Shown one piece after another: positions 10,327-21,809 of a stretch of DNA of 64,000 bases. This stretch comes from Peronospora farinosa (taxonomy: Eukaryota > Oomycota > Peronosporomycetes > Peronosporales > Peronosporaceae). Below the pieces are notes generated by a model. It made no database searches, was not told where the DNA came from, and was given only the letters and a program-made list of their open reading frames with translations. The translations under genes were made by a program, and so were the position numbers. The stretch spans positions 1 to 64,000 of the forward strand of contig CANTFK010000275.1 in NCBI GenBank assembly GCA_947646735.1, in the 5' to 3' direction. Each line of letters starts with the position of its first letter. Within the stretch, counting starts at the first letter, position 1.

Positions 10327-11673
10327 TGTGGTGAAATGCCAGGAGAATCGGGGCCCAGGGTATCAAGGCCCCAAGGTACCAGGGTACAGGGTCCCCAGGG
10401 TACAAGGGCCCAGGCCTCGCAAGGTCCCAAGGTTCAATCGAGGGTCACCAGGGACAGGGTTTTCTGTCACCAGGGACCGGGGTACTGGTCACCAGGGACA
10501 GGGTTTCTAGTAACCGGGGACAGGGTTTCTAGTAACCGGGGAAAGGGGTACTGTTTACCGGGGACAGGGGACAGGGGTATCGAACGTCCAGGGTCAAAGG
10601 TACAAGGTTACCCTACCGTGCGCACACCAGGACCAGTGCCCCGAGGTGGTCCAGGGTCCTAAGGTCAAAGAAGGTACAAGGTATTTCAACGTGCAGAGTC
10701 GGTACAGGCCCCAAGGTCCAAGAGCACAGGGTACAAGAGCCCAGGGTATCAGGGACCAGGGTATAGGGTACAGGGTGCAGGGTACCGGGATACCAGGGTA
10801 TCAGGGCCCAATGCCCGAGGGTGCAGAAACGATACACGGAATATCAAAGATTACAGAAAGTACAGGGACCAAGGAGCCAGTTCTTCCTCCAAGATTCGAC
10901 TCGTGGCACTATCCAGATCAAAGGGTTAGGGTTAGGCAAGAAAAAGCATACAAAGTATAAGATAAATAAACACACTCGAATGTGCATTACACGTGGCAGC
11001 CCCAAGCGCTTCCTTTAAGCTTCTCCGTCACCTCACCTATTCCAGGCGGGATACCTTTTGGCCCACCGACGTCAGGTGAGGTGACGGCTCAAGCAACGCA
11101 AGTTTATCCTCAGGATAGTTGGCCTGAGGTATTAAGTTAGTGTCAAGACTTAAGTGCGAGCTTGTTTCGATCTACCCACCTGTTCTGGGGAAGTCATTTA
11201 TTTTGGCCCCCCCCCCCCCCGTTGAAGACAGACGTGTGGTAAGATTCAAGCTCGAGCGAACCCCAGGAAGTATTTTGGCCTGTGGGTTCGTACCCATTCT
11301 ACGACCCGCTACTGAAAGCGATTTCCCTACGGGGAAGAACACAAAGGGGTCCAAGGACCAAGAACAGTCAGCCACCAAAGGGGTACGCAGTACCAGGTGC
11401 ATCGCTCTCGACTAAGTCGATGGAGCCCAAGAAACCCGGTCCTAAGTAAATTATATCCACTCGGGGACCGCCAAGTCCAAGTCTTATACAAAGACCAAGT
11501 CTTTAAGTATTCTGCGTCAACCGAGGAGCAAGACCAGCCAAGCCGACGGGTACACAAGGTGAGACCCAAGGCTAACACGACACGGTATCGTGGTACCCCC
11601 TCCGTAAGTCGGCAGTCCGGCGCTGTGTGTGTTTGTGGATCTCCTACGTTGTTTGAGAATCCACTCCACAACA
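10327..11673 (+). repeat. Lone C-family LTR inside the Copia element
   Basis: Runs from TGTGGTGAAATGCC to CCACTCCACAACA. It shares the 3' two thirds with the other C-type LTRs (TATTTTGGCC block, GTTGAAGACAG, GCCGACGGGTACACAAGGTGAG, cited as landmarks). No internal region remains. Its flanks (cgttc and gtttc) do not match as a clean duplication. The Copia sequence on the two sides is not contiguous, because the integrase core is missing. Confidence 0.8.
10345..10835 (+). repeat. Minisatellite of GGGTACCAGGG-type units in the lone LTR
   Basis: Dozens of short imperfect units such as CCAGGGTACCAGGGTACAGG and ACCGGGGACAGGGTTTCTAG fill the U3 half of this LTR. The unit differs from the GTCGACC unit of C1 and C2, although the position in the LTR is the same. 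Confidence 0.8.
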
Positions 11674-12476
11674 GTTTCTTATACTTCGCGCCACCTTTTG
11701 ATCTCGTCTTCATCGGTCCCATTACGTCTGTGTGCACAAGTTCCAGAAGACGGGACGTCTTCATCTGTGAATTAGATGGAAATTGCGTCACCGTTTGCTT
11801 TCCTTTCAAGCATCCACTGCATAGCGCTTTCGTCTTAGAACTGGTAATTGGAATACCAGTCGTCACACGCTGCGTCTTTGCCAGCGTGTCCTTGTTCAAG
11901 TGACCCATACGAGCGTGCCAAAGATCATACTTACTATCTAGTCCGAATATGCCACGTATTGCGCCGTTTCCTGCTGACATTCTAGCATGTAGGTCTTGCC
12001 GACCTTTTTCCCCGAGGCGGTAGCTTGGTTCTTGTTCCAAATGATACATGATGTGCGCTCGAACTCAACATTGAGTACGCGTTCTGCAAGCTTGCCGACC
12101 GATAGTAGTCGTCGAACAAGACCAGGGATGTGGAGGACGTACATAACATCCGAATGCGCTTGCCATTCAGTACACCGACCCGGTTCCTACCACATGGATC
12201 TTCTTTTCATCCGCAATGGTCACCTCAGTACTTGTCGCCAGTTTCTAATATCCGATTAAGTCTTCTCGGCGTCATGTGTGCCGTCGCACCACTGTCGATC
12301 ATCCACCCTGATGATCGACTCTCCCCGGCAACGAAGACAGCGTCCTCGTCATTTTCGCCAGGCCATTTCATGCCTGAGCAGTCCCGCTTTATGTGACCAA
12401 ACTTGGCACAGTTGAAGCATTTGCCTTTGAGCCCACTTCGCTTTCTCGAAACGTTATCCTTGCGTCCGTTGCTCCA
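11674..12476 (-). pseudogene. Copia zinc knuckle, protease and GAG-pre-integrase, broken
   Basis: On the minus strand: an intact CCHC knuckle CFNCAKFGHIKRDC (about 12390-12430); a Copia protease with MIDSGATAHMTP (active-site DSG present); a segment ending in YVLHIPGLVRRLLSVGKL; then the GAG-pre-integrase domain (LWHARMGHLN, CSGCLKGKQ) and the start of the integrase core (LLELVHTDVMGPMKT). After GAKYKK the sequence breaks into the lone LTR. Stops (TGA near 12476, TGA and TGA in the protease) show decay. Confidence 0.8.
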
Positions 12477-13103
12477 TCATTTTCTAACAAACCTTTCGTT
12501 CTTCGGCTTGACCCCATGCGTTATAGCCTTTAGCGCGCGTTCCGTGGCTTCCTTCTTGTTCTGTCGCTCATACTCCTTGATCAGCTTCTGCTTCACCTCC
12601 ATGAGAGTGACATTCTTGGCGTTCTCTACGGTCGACGCAATGATCTCGTACGCTGCAGGCAGACTGCTGATAAAGACCACAAGGTGTCGCGCTTCGTCCA
12701 TCGGCTCATCCAGAGACTGGAGACCGACAATGAGTTCATCGAGCTTGTACAGATGCTGGGCTATCGTCACGCTTTTTTCCATCTTAATTTTATGAAAGCG
12801 GCGGGTCATCGTCACCAGATTGTGCATGATCGTGTGATTGTAGAACTCACGCAACGTGATCCATGCCTGGAGAGCCGTCTTTGCCGACCAAATCTTGGTA
12901 TGATGCTCCACCGTAATGCCTTGAGAAATCAATCCAAGTGTTTGAATGTCGTTTATCACCCATTCCTCAGTCATCTCGGCTTCGATCTTGACCATCTGGA
13001 TGTGCGCTTGCAGCCCCTTTCTCGCCAGTGTCATTCGCATGACGAACTACCAGTGGAAGCAATTATCGCTCCCAAGGATGACTTCAGCCCTTTTCGCAGA
13101 CAT
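12477..13103 (-). pseudogene. Copia gag (UBN2-like), one internal stop
   Basis: Starts at ATG 13101-13103 (MSAKRAEVILG) and is broken by TAG at 13047-13049. It then stays open to 12477 with the Copia gag pattern: ALQAWITLREFYN, HLYKLDELIVGLQ, LVVFISSLPAAYE. It ends by a stop just before the zinc knuckle. Confidence 0.8.
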
Positions 13104-13155
13104 GGGAACAGCGGGAATTGTGCTTGAGCGTCTTGCGGCTGTTTACCTGTTAACC

Positions 13156-13417
13156 TGTTGAGCTGATTAAGGTAGAAGAAGGCAAATTGTGAAGATAATA
13201 TATATGATACTTAGTTCACTGCCTTAAGCTACATCTAAGCCTGTCCTCATCAGATCTTCGTTACTGACGTCATCTAATAATATGTCCGTTTATAACGTCA
13301 TATACTTTCAGGTATTGGCCTTTATCATATCTGTATTCTGTAACGTCAGGATACGAATATGATCTCATATAACGCCATTCACCTGTCCAACATGCATTCA
13401 GCGGTGTATTAGTAACA
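13156..13417 (-). repeat. Copia 5' LTR
   Basis: Plus-strand TGTTGAGCTG to TATTAGTAACA, 262 bp, matching 8297-8549. Confidence 0.85.
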
Positions 13418-13924
13418 CCCACAGTGTAATCGGTACATTGCTAATACAATAGCAAACAACTGCGATAAAAATTTGCTAGCACGTGACGCCCAGCAAAACT
13501 GGGATTGCCATCGCCCAGTCCTAACATCAATGTTGAGCTTACTGCGTCGCAAACGATTCTGTACCCAGTCATATAGCAAGCAAGCGGTGCGACTTATTAA
13601 ACGTGCATCCTCGTTGTAGATGGGCACTTCTACGAAGTTGCCCTGTGCTACTTATCACACACCTTCATCAAGAGCGAGGAAGCGGTTAGACCGTCTCACC
13701 TTCGCGTGCGAGGGTGGTTATGTGGTTGGTTGACTGCTAAAGCAGTCGTACCACCAGTTGCCTCTTGCTTGAGAGAGAGTGCAACGAACTTCTAAAACAA
13801 GAAGCCACCGACGTTACGCAGAAGCTTTTTCAGCTTCTCGTGCGTGGTGCGTTTGATTTAGCAAATTCAATACTGAGCTATATTTAATGAATTATAATTA
13901 AATATAAACTTAACTACTGATTGG

Positions 13925-13966
<42 letters not shown>

Positions 13967-14163
13967 GATAGATAGATCGGATACGCGACTCTTTAGCTGT
14001 CGCATGAACTTAAATCTAGATTTAAGCTTGCAACTGACGTCGTCGCGATGCCTAGCTTCAACTAGTGTCATCCCTTCCCAGGCGAATCCATACATGGATA
14101 TCACATTCACGAGGGTGGATCACATTTGTGTATCGCACCCAAGTGACAGGTCAAAAGTAATCA
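13418..14163 (-). mobile_element. Truncated Gypsy E: leader and 5' LTR
   Basis: Bases 13640-13860 resemble the A leader at 36990-37193 (shared GCGAGGAAGCGGTTAGACCG and CTCGTGCGT.GTG). Bases about 13863-14163 match the lone LTR at 41230-41544 (CTACTGATTGG, CCATGGATATCACATTCACG-like block). So this is the 5' end of a minus-strand Gypsy element, cut by the Copia insertion. No gag frame survives. Confidence 0.6.
13926..13961. repeat. (TA)n microsatellite
   Basis: About 18 TA units inside the E LTR, followed by GATA units. Confidence 0.9.
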
Positions 14164-14289
14164 TGGATATTTGTAGACCTTACATTAAGTATAGTGCTAA
14201 ATGTTTACGTGTAATTAGATGCTCTTCAACACTCGTCCTCATTATCTTAGCACTTTAAGGCACAAACGAGCGTTCTTCCCTAATCTCCA

Positions 14290-15060
14290 AGGTCATTGAG
14301 AAACTAAGCAACCTTTCAAGTTGTTTGTTAAGCTGGCATTCTTGAACTCTTTTGCGTCTACAATAGAAGTCATTCCTGCGAGATGGCTTTCATCTTAGCG
14401 TGTAATGTATCACGTGAAAGTCTTAAACGCTATTTCTACGCAATCAAATCTGACTGCATCATCTCTAGTCTTGCAAAAGTTTCTCGCAACGTGGCGCGTA
14501 AAGCTTCCAGTCGACGCTTGTTGTCGCTGCTGCGGTCATTGCCGTCGCGGCATTCTCCACTAAATGTCCCAATCACTCGTGTATGTCTTTACACTTGTCG
14601 GTGTAGAACCTCTGTCTTTCCACTTGTCGATGTATAACCTCTTCCGTTCTCTAGCAGTCGCAGCAACTTGCTCTTCAGGCTCTGAATATTTCTATCCTGG
14701 TTCTTCATTGTCACAAAATCGACTTCGTTATCCTTCAGCTCTTCTGCAACTGCCAGTTTTCCTTCATTCCATCATCAGCTTCCAAGGGCGATGCCGCAAG
14801 TGCTATAGCTGACGCCACAATATATACTGCTTTATCAGCATCAGAAATAAGTCATTGAAATTGCTCACACTTCTCCCGGAGCGTACACTATTCTTCGTGG
14901 TACTTCCTTAACACAGCATGCTATCCAGATCAAAACTTTTCGAAGTCAAGACGTTACAGGTCGTTACAACTGCGTGTAAAGACACTTTGTCTCCAAAAAT
15001 CACTACCGCGTGGCAAAATCGCTGTGGCGGTTGATATCCGTCAACTCCACTTTTTCTTTA
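14290..15060 (-). pseudogene. Relic of a coiled-coil protein gene
   Basis: Minus-strand fragments in three frames have heptad-like charged sequence: YHEE.CTLREKCEQFQ near 14870, EELKDNEVDFVTMKNQDRN near 14720, and NKRRLEALRATLRETFARLE near 14490. Stops and frameshifts separate them. No family could be named. The call rests on composition only. Confidence 0.3.
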
Positions 15061-15845
15061 CTTGTTCACAATGGCTGTACTCATACTAGTGTTTGAGCGT
15101 GTTTTACGTCCAGCTTTCATCCTCCAACAACACTCAGTCGTTGCTCTCAGCGTTCACGACATAGCTGTGTCCGAAACGCGTGGAAATGACAGCACTTGAA
15201 GCCTCTAATTGTGACAGAGGATCCAGGCAGCAACGGATGACCCATATCATCACTCGTTCATGAGTCGTCGAAGTGTCTTGTTCACAACCAAACGTTTCGT
15301 TGAGCAATATTCCTGTTCAGGATAATGTACTTGCTGGAAAGATACGATGACAGACTGCAGGATTTATACTCGATCGATAAACTGCATGTCTTGCAACAGC
15401 TCAAGTGCAATTTTGTCGATAACGATGACAAAAGAAGCCCCAGACGTTTTATAAAGACGAAGTTGAGTGAGGAAAATCAAGCTGCAGGCAAACTGGAGGC
15501 GACTACCTTTAAAGTAGAAAAGATCCTAGTGTTTCGTATACGCCGCTAGAGCACACAGGACAAGGATGCGAGCGTCCGTTACTAGCTCAGACGCCACAGG
15601 CAATCTTTACGACTGTGATGGTACATCTGAGAGCACGGACGCTCATTCGCAACGTCAAGGAGAATGTTGCTTTAATACGAAACCATCAAGAAGCACTCTA
15701 TTAATACCATTGTGTATTATTCCGCTTAGCCTTACGCATAAAGGCTAACGACAAAAGAAATACCTAGCTAACGCAGCCACGTGAAACGTCATGCAGGCGC
15801 TGCTTAGCAGGAAGATTACGACTACGAACGCTTCTTGCTATTCCT
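15061..15845. other. Stretch without recognised gene
   Basis: One small plus-strand frame (15325-15549, 74 aa, with RYDDRLQDLYSIDKL) is not recognised and has no clear promoter. Otherwise nothing is seen. Confidence 0.4.
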
Positions 15846-17948
15846 CTAGGCGTTGTCGCTTTCGAAGATTGTGCGTATGGGGCAGTAACGATTTGACAAT
15901 CGTATCGTTCGTCGGGCCATCGGCGGCAATACCATATTTATTCTCGGCGTAGTAACCCACAAATACTTGGCAAACTTGTTTCGCTGCGACAACTTGAGCG
16001 CTGGATCCAGGCGAAGCGCTTTGCATGATTCAAGATCTGGACAAACCGCAATGTAAATTGGTGACTCGGTATTACCAGCTTCCTTGACATCATCTGGGTA
16101 AAAAATCTTGTTCATTTCTTTCAACTGGTTGCTGTCAATGCCATGCTTTGCCGTGACAGTAAATTGAAGATACGCTACATTGCCCTTCTTGTCGGATGTA
16201 GACTTAAGCTTCACAATTCTGTCAATATTCCGAAAAACGCGACACCCAGGAAACCAGTACGAGTACTTTTTTTAATCTCTCCATTCGATCAGATGGGCCA
16301 CATGATCTTTTGCCGTTCCGGAGCAGGTTGCACTATGATTTTCCAAGTGCACCTGCTTCACGTTGAAAAGACGCGGCGCGTTTGGTTGATAGTTTTCTGG
16401 CGGATCATATTCGGAAATATGGAGATCCAACTGGTTGTCGGCAGCCAGGCGATGTAGAAGAATCTCATAAATGGCTCCAGCGAGTGAATTGTTTCCAGTA
16501 TTCTTCGCCCACGTATATATTCGAAACAGTTCTTCCGATCGAAGTCTCAATGAGAGACAACGCGCAGCATATTCCGAGTCGATAACTATCTTCCCAACAC
16601 GAGATGTAGATGAACGGGTCCCAACACTCCGAGAAAAGCGGAGCTATTTCATCTGGGCTTTTTATAAAAGTATGGCGCAAACGATCGATTTGCGATTCCC
16701 CCGTCGCAATGCTGAGCTTGTTGTTTGGCAAGTTCGAGACATCGGTTACACATTCCGATCGCAATCATCAATTGCCTCGACTATTTTCAGTGCATGTAGC
16801 CAGTGTAAACTCGCGCACACTTCCGCCAGAGTAGTAAAAGCGCATCATCCATGTCATTACGGATGATACTTATGGATGAGTTCTCCCATCGAAAGGAGAT
16901 CCGTTCGTGACCAACAAGGCAACAGACAGCAGTACGCATAAAGTTGGTCTTCAGACTTTAGGTCCACCTGCTGCTGATGTTGCCAACATCGTGAGCGTTG
17001 TCAAACTAACCGGAATATCTTGGTACCGAAATCCATCCAACAACAGCCATACGTTCGATATGCCCTGTTGGTGGACGAGCTCTTTATATATGTCTATCGC
17101 AGTCCGGTCTTCGCATCCCTTCACTGCAAACTGCACAACCTTGCCATCTTCGTAACCCAAATAAAAGAGACAATCCGCCTGATTTTTTTTGCGCAATCGT
17201 CGGTACACCAGCACATTCTTCTTGTGCTTGAAAACGAGATGAAAAGCCATCACGCACAACAGAGTCGACTTGCCAATACCCGGCGAGCCTACCACGATAC
17301 TCTTCTTGTCTGCCAGCCAAGAAGACTCATGAAGCCAATCGTCCAATAGCAGCGACATAATTTGCTTATCTTCCATTCGCCAAAAGATTTTTTCTGTTTA
17401 AGTACATCCACCCAAGCTGCTCATAAATTTCCAGATCGAGGGAATTGGGTGCACAGCGTTGACTTCCCAGTCGTCCAGTGAAATGCATTCCTCAGCAAAT
17501 TGTTCGGGCTTGTCCAATGCAATGGCTGTGGGAAGTTGCACATTCGTTGTAAGCGAAGCGGCACACACGATCGGTTCAGGCACTTTCACCAGCACGTGCA
17601 CAGAAATTTTATCAGCTGCAACTTTTTCCTTCGTCAATCGAAATCGTACTGCTTCTTCCGTGAATCCAATCACGCTAAGTGGCGCTCCCGCATATTCCAA
17701 CAGCAAAAGACCACTGATACCTTTCACACCATGCTTCACCTCTGTCTCCGTCAGCCACGCGCCGCGGCCCTCGTTTTTCTTTGCCGAGAAAAGACTCAGC
17801 TGGTCTGCATCAACGTTCTTCAAGGCATTCGCCTTCTCCGCCTTAATAGCCTTCTTAAGGTCATCTACCAGGTCGCTAGCGTCGATTTTTACCGAGAACA
17901 TACTACCCCCCCCCCCGCACTAATAAGCGCGCACAAGAGCTTTACCAT
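15846..17948 (-). pseudogene. Crinkler (CRN) effector gene, decayed
   Basis: CRN proteins are oomycete effectors that act inside host plant cells. The start MVKLLCAL lies at 17946-17948. A run of 11 C (17906-17916, plus strand) then puts the frame one base off from the next segment, MFSVKIDASDLVDDL. That N-terminal part has LSLFSAK in place of the usual LxLFLAK translocation motif, and ends near HVLVKVP. An in-frame TAA at 17398-17400 follows, then a P-loop NTPase segment (GSPGIGKS, about 17290). Further frame changes near 16955, 16760, 16480 and 16270 separate C-terminal pieces that end at 15846. At least five lesions make it non-functional. It stands alone among repeats, as many CRN genes do. 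Confidence 0.85.
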
Positions 17949-18271
17949 CGTAACAAGCCAGACGATTCTTAAATGAAGGAAGAGACACGAAGTTTCTGTT
18001 TGCAAATGAAATAATTGATGTTGTATGACTATTCTATGGTCAAGATAAAAAGCCATCGTTTCCTTCTGATTAGCTGACTAGACCCAGTGAAACTTGCCTT
18101 AAGTAATACTGTAACAATTAATGCGGACTAAAGTTCAAGTCAAAGATTTTCTATCTCCCTTTAACTAGCCCCCATCCATTTATTACCGATGGACAGAGAG
18201 CGACAACATCACTCTAGGAGTTTGACTGAGGACGTCATGTGATGAGCTGATGAGCCAGGATGTGATGGAAA
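17949..18271. other. Upstream flank of the CRN relic
   Basis: AT-rich non-coding sequence. No gene or clear promoter motif is seen. Confidence 0.4.
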
Positions 18272-18365
18272 TGGACAAGCAAGAAACATTCGTCGTTCTG
18301 CGCGAGTAAATGTCTAGCACGACCAACGCATCACCCTCGGACGACGAATGTTTCTTGCTCGTCCA
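18272..18365. repeat. Inverted repeat with 25-bp arms
   Basis: Arm 1 (18272-18296, starting TGGACAAGCAAGAAAC) and arm 2 (18341-18365) are inverse complements with one mismatch and a 44-bp loop. It could form a strong hairpin or be the remains of a fold-back element. Confidence 0.85.
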
Positions 18366-18729
18366 CGTGGGGAGTCGCAGTCGCAGCAACGTCGTGCGTG
18401 CACCGAAGCAGCAGTTTGAGCCGTAGAAGCAGGAAAGATGACGAGAGAGTGGGAGCTTGAAACCTTGGCACAGTGCAGCATGCGGACAATGTGCGACAGC
18501 GACCTGCAGTTACAGCATACTCATAGGCAGCAGTAGCACAGCTCCTTGGTGGTGGACAACCACCGTGCAGGACATGGTTCCATAAATGGAGCAACAAAGA
18601 GATCAGCTTCAACGCAAGCAGTGGCAGTGACGACATTGAGAATGACACGACGCCTGGGACTAGCAGTAGCTCGAGTGTCAGTGCAGCACGTTTCACTGGT
18701 AGCGCGGACAACAATAGAGATGGCGGTGT

Positions 18730-19221
18730 TTCCCCCAATACTTTGATCCGACCTCCAGCGCGAAACGTGGCTACAAGCTGATCCACACAGTGTCACCGGA
18801 GACATGGGATAGAGCAATCGCGGCTGTGGAGCAGCAGGGGATGAGTCTGCGCACCGCTGCTAAAATTTACGGTGTGCACTTTGCAGCTCTCCATCGCCGC
18901 GTGAAGAAGCGTGCGCAGGGAGGACATTCGTCCAAGGGCATCAATGGTTACTTTCATCAGGGCGATGAAGCCGGAATCATGCGCGTGGTGGTGGCCCGCG
19001 CGGAGCTGGGCGTGTTGATGACGTTTGATGAGCTTATGAAACTGGTCGAGGTGGCTGCGTTGCGCAAACTTCCGGACATCTCGGTGGCGAATGCGCGCGA
19101 GCTGATGAAACGCTTTCAGTCACGCAATGAGCAGTATTATCGTGGACTGGCCGCCACAGGTGCCCACGACTTCATTGAGTCCAGTTGCAAGCCACTATCA
19201 TCTAAAGCTCCCAGGCTATGA
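18730..19221 (+). pseudogene. HTH-psq / transposase-like DNA-binding protein, probably broken
   Basis: The frame that ends at 19221 reads CFPQYFDPTSSAKRGYKL, then WDRAIAAVEQQGMSLRTAA and KIYGVHFAALHRRVKKRA. This is a psq-type helix-turn-helix as in Pogo/Tigger transposases and related regulators. About 90 residues follow with MTFDELMKLVEVAALRKLP. No ATG lies upstream before a TAG near 18717. A Ser-rich frame (about 18585-18760) that would fit as the N-terminus is in another phase. A third frame (19127-19492) may be the former C-terminus. I infer a relic with at least two frameshifts; an unusual spliced gene is less likely. Confidence 0.5.
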
Positions 19222-19494
19222 TTACAGATCCAAGTCCTCACCACCATCGACGAGCCGCAAATGCTCGCGGCATACTGTTGTGGGTGGCTTGGCAACGGAA
19301 GTAATTGTGCCCGCGGTGCCTTTGCACCTTTTGCTGCCTTCCTCCTCCATTAATGGCAGCACCTCTTCCATCATCTCATCCGTCAGTGGCAACCAACCCA
19401 TGCTGCCGAGTTTGAGTGTCGACATGAAATATTTGCGGCCTCTGCTGAGCAGAAGTAACAGCAATCTCAGCCCGTATTCCGTAACCGATTAGTG

Positions 19495-19648
19495 ATGTAT
19501 GTATGTATGTATGTATGTATGTATGTATGTATGTATGTATGTATGTATGTATGTATGTATGTATGTATGTATGTATGTATGTATGTATGTATGTATGTAT
19601 GTATGTATGTATGTATGTATGTATGTATGTATGTATGTATGTATGTAT
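19495..19648. repeat. (GTAT)n microsatellite
   Basis: About 38 uninterrupted tetranucleotide units. It lies next to the HTH relic and about 0.5 kb left of the end of element A. Confidence 0.98.
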
Positions 19649-20060
19649 AAGAAGGTAGCCGTAATGTGAGAAAGTGTGCAACGGGGTTACACGACGGTTG
19701 TAATATCATTCCGAAAGTTTACGGTTGAAGTTTCCCTTTATTGCATACAATGCATTTTGATACTTCTCTTTAGAGAGGTATTAAGTATGAGCGTTATGAT
19801 ACCGTATTCGGTGATACCGTATCTTATCGATTAGGATTCGATAAATCACTAACGCTGTATTATGTACATCATACACAGATGTTTGAGCGATACGTCGTTC
19901 AATACTAAAGTCTGCATATTATAATTGCTATTTAGTAATTACCCTAGTGCAGGGTACTTAGAGTAGGACTATACATAAAATCTTAAAGCATAAATAAAAT
20001 CGGTTCTCATTTTGAGTTAAGATCGCAAGTCGCTCTGACTTGGTCTCTTGTGCATTTCGT

Positions 20061-20134
20061 GCGTTGGTTCTCTGAACCTTAAGCTTCTAGCTTGTTCTTT
20101 CACTCTGTGCGCTGGTTCTCTGAACCTTAAGCTT
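20061..20134. repeat. Direct repeat, 26 bp, 48-bp period
   Basis: GCGTTGGTTCTCTGAACC plus eight more bases at 20061-20086 recurs at 20109-20134 with one change. It is near the 3' end of element A and could mark its end region. Bases 19649-20060 hold AT-rich sequence that may be the A 3' LTR, but it does not match the right-hand LTR. Confidence 0.7.
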
Positions 20135-20146
20135 ATCGCTTGCAGA

Positions 20147-21809
20147 CTAAAAGTATCTCCTCGGTGCGAGAGTGAGCCTATAATATAGGTCTCCAACTTC
20201 TTCAACCACTTTAAAGGGCCCAATGAACCGGGGAAATAGCTTAGTAGTACCACCAGGTAGTACAGAAATTGCATGTTTAGGTAGGGTATCAGTACTTGAT
20301 AGCACTTTGTCCCCCACACTAAAGTGTTCATTGTTTTTGCGACCATGCTGGTCTGCATATTGTTTTTGCTTGTCCAGTGCGCTTGCCATTGCGTCACGGA
20401 TCTTACGTGTGATGGCTAATCGCCCATCCACAAGGCGCTGAGCTTCGCTCACGATTTTAGCATCCAGCTCGCCTATGACGCCTACAAGAGGTCAGTCATG
20501 GGTCGACGTTGTTAATAACACTATAGTGTCACTAGGGCAACCTTGGCCCTTTTTGGCATTCGCACCGAGAGAAGTGAGGAGCCCTCCCCCTTAAGGCTCG
20601 GGCTGCGTACAAACGAGACTGTCGTTTGAGAATGACGTAGTCCGTTAATGTAAAACGGTGTTTTACCCGTACTGGCGTGAACACTGTTATTAATAGTGAA
20701 CTACACGAATGGCAATTGCTTGCTTCATTCTTTGGGAGTCGCTACTGTACGCAACACATCCGCCACGACTCGATTGGCTCGTTCTGTTTGGCCATCGGTC
20801 TGGGGATGATCAGCGGTTGACATGTGGAGCTTGCTTCCCAGCAGCTCAAACACATGTCGCCGAAAACCCGACGTAAAACGCGGATCCCGGTCCGATACTA
20901 CGGACTCGGGCATCCCGTGTAGTTGATACACGTGATCCAGGCAGCTTCTATTCCTGAGATCTTGGTGCTACATGGTGCCAAATGCACCATCTTACTCAGT
21001 CTGTCTACAAAGATGACGAGCCCCGTCCTGCCTTTATGGTCAGGCGGTAAGCCAAACATGAAGTCCAAACTGACCGACTTCCAACATTCAGTTGGAATCG
21101 GCAGTGGCTTCAGTGGCGCACTGTTCGAAGGTGAAGGTTTTATGCGCTGACACTCTTCGCAATAGCGAATATAGTTGGCCACCCACCGATATAGGTGGGG
21201 CCACCAAAATTCCTCTGACACTCGTAAGAATGTCTTTTCACCTCCCAGATTCCCACTAGATGGCGCGTCATGGCACTCGTGAAGTATTATCAGCTTGAGA
21301 CCTGTGTCATGAGGGACATAGATTCTCAAGGGATCACAAGGTGGTAGCTGATGCCATAGTTGGACATCACTGTAACTAAAGCGATTTAGTTTCGCTTTGA
21401 GGTGTGAGGAAGGGTAACCTTTCGTCCACCAAAATGATCCAATAGCAGGCGATAATGTTCGTCCTACCTGTAGCACTTCTTTATATCGTAGTCCAAGAGC
21501 TCGTCACATGGTAGGCCTTCATGGCTGCCAATGTTGACGACTCATCTTGTGCTTTCGCACGAGACACACTATCCTGGTGTCTTGCTTCGAAGTCTGGTCT
21601 TTTCGATAAAGCGTCAGCCAAGACATTCGACTTACCCGGCTTATATTCAGACATGCAATTAGATTTAGAGAAAAATGTGAGCCATCTCTCCATTCAAGGC
21701 GAGAGGTGCGGTGAATTTATAGCGGTCCGCAGTGATGCGTGATCCGTATAAACCACAAAAGGTTCGGTGCCAAAACAATAGGTGCACCCGAAACTTTACA
21801 AGAATATAC
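20147..21809 (-). pseudogene. Element A RNase H end and integrase, broken
   Basis: On the minus strand: RNase H end (VVYTDHASL, WLTFFSKSN, KPGKSNVLADALSKRPD); a stop and shift near 21480; integrase zinc domain (HECHDAPSSGNLGGEKT, YCEECQRIKPSPSN); core with SLDFMFGLPPDHKGRTGL and IFVDRLSKM; then, after a frameshift near 20925, [16 protein letters not shown] and HPQTDGQTERANRVV. Integrase Asp residues are visible. A later frame (20147-20452) has the GPY/F-type segment (PRFIGPFKVVEEVGD). Bases 20453-20724 are decayed. Confidence 0.85.

Larger units (their letters stand above)
8297..13417 (-). mobile_element. Degenerate Ty1/Copia element
   Basis: Two direct LTRs of about 255 bp (8297-8549 and 13156-13417) flank a minus-strand Copia gag-pol. 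The flanks cctac (8292-8296) and cccac (13418-13422) fit a 5-bp target duplication with one change. The internal order is gag, zinc knuckle, protease, GAG-pre-integrase, a lone foreign LTR in place of the integrase core, RT and RNase H. Many stops and frameshifts are present. Confidence 0.9.

Noticed and set aside
19376..19709. Minus-strand frames of repeated Tyr-Ile-His-Thr
   Set aside because: They are only the translation of the (GTAT)n microsatellite; no gene context.
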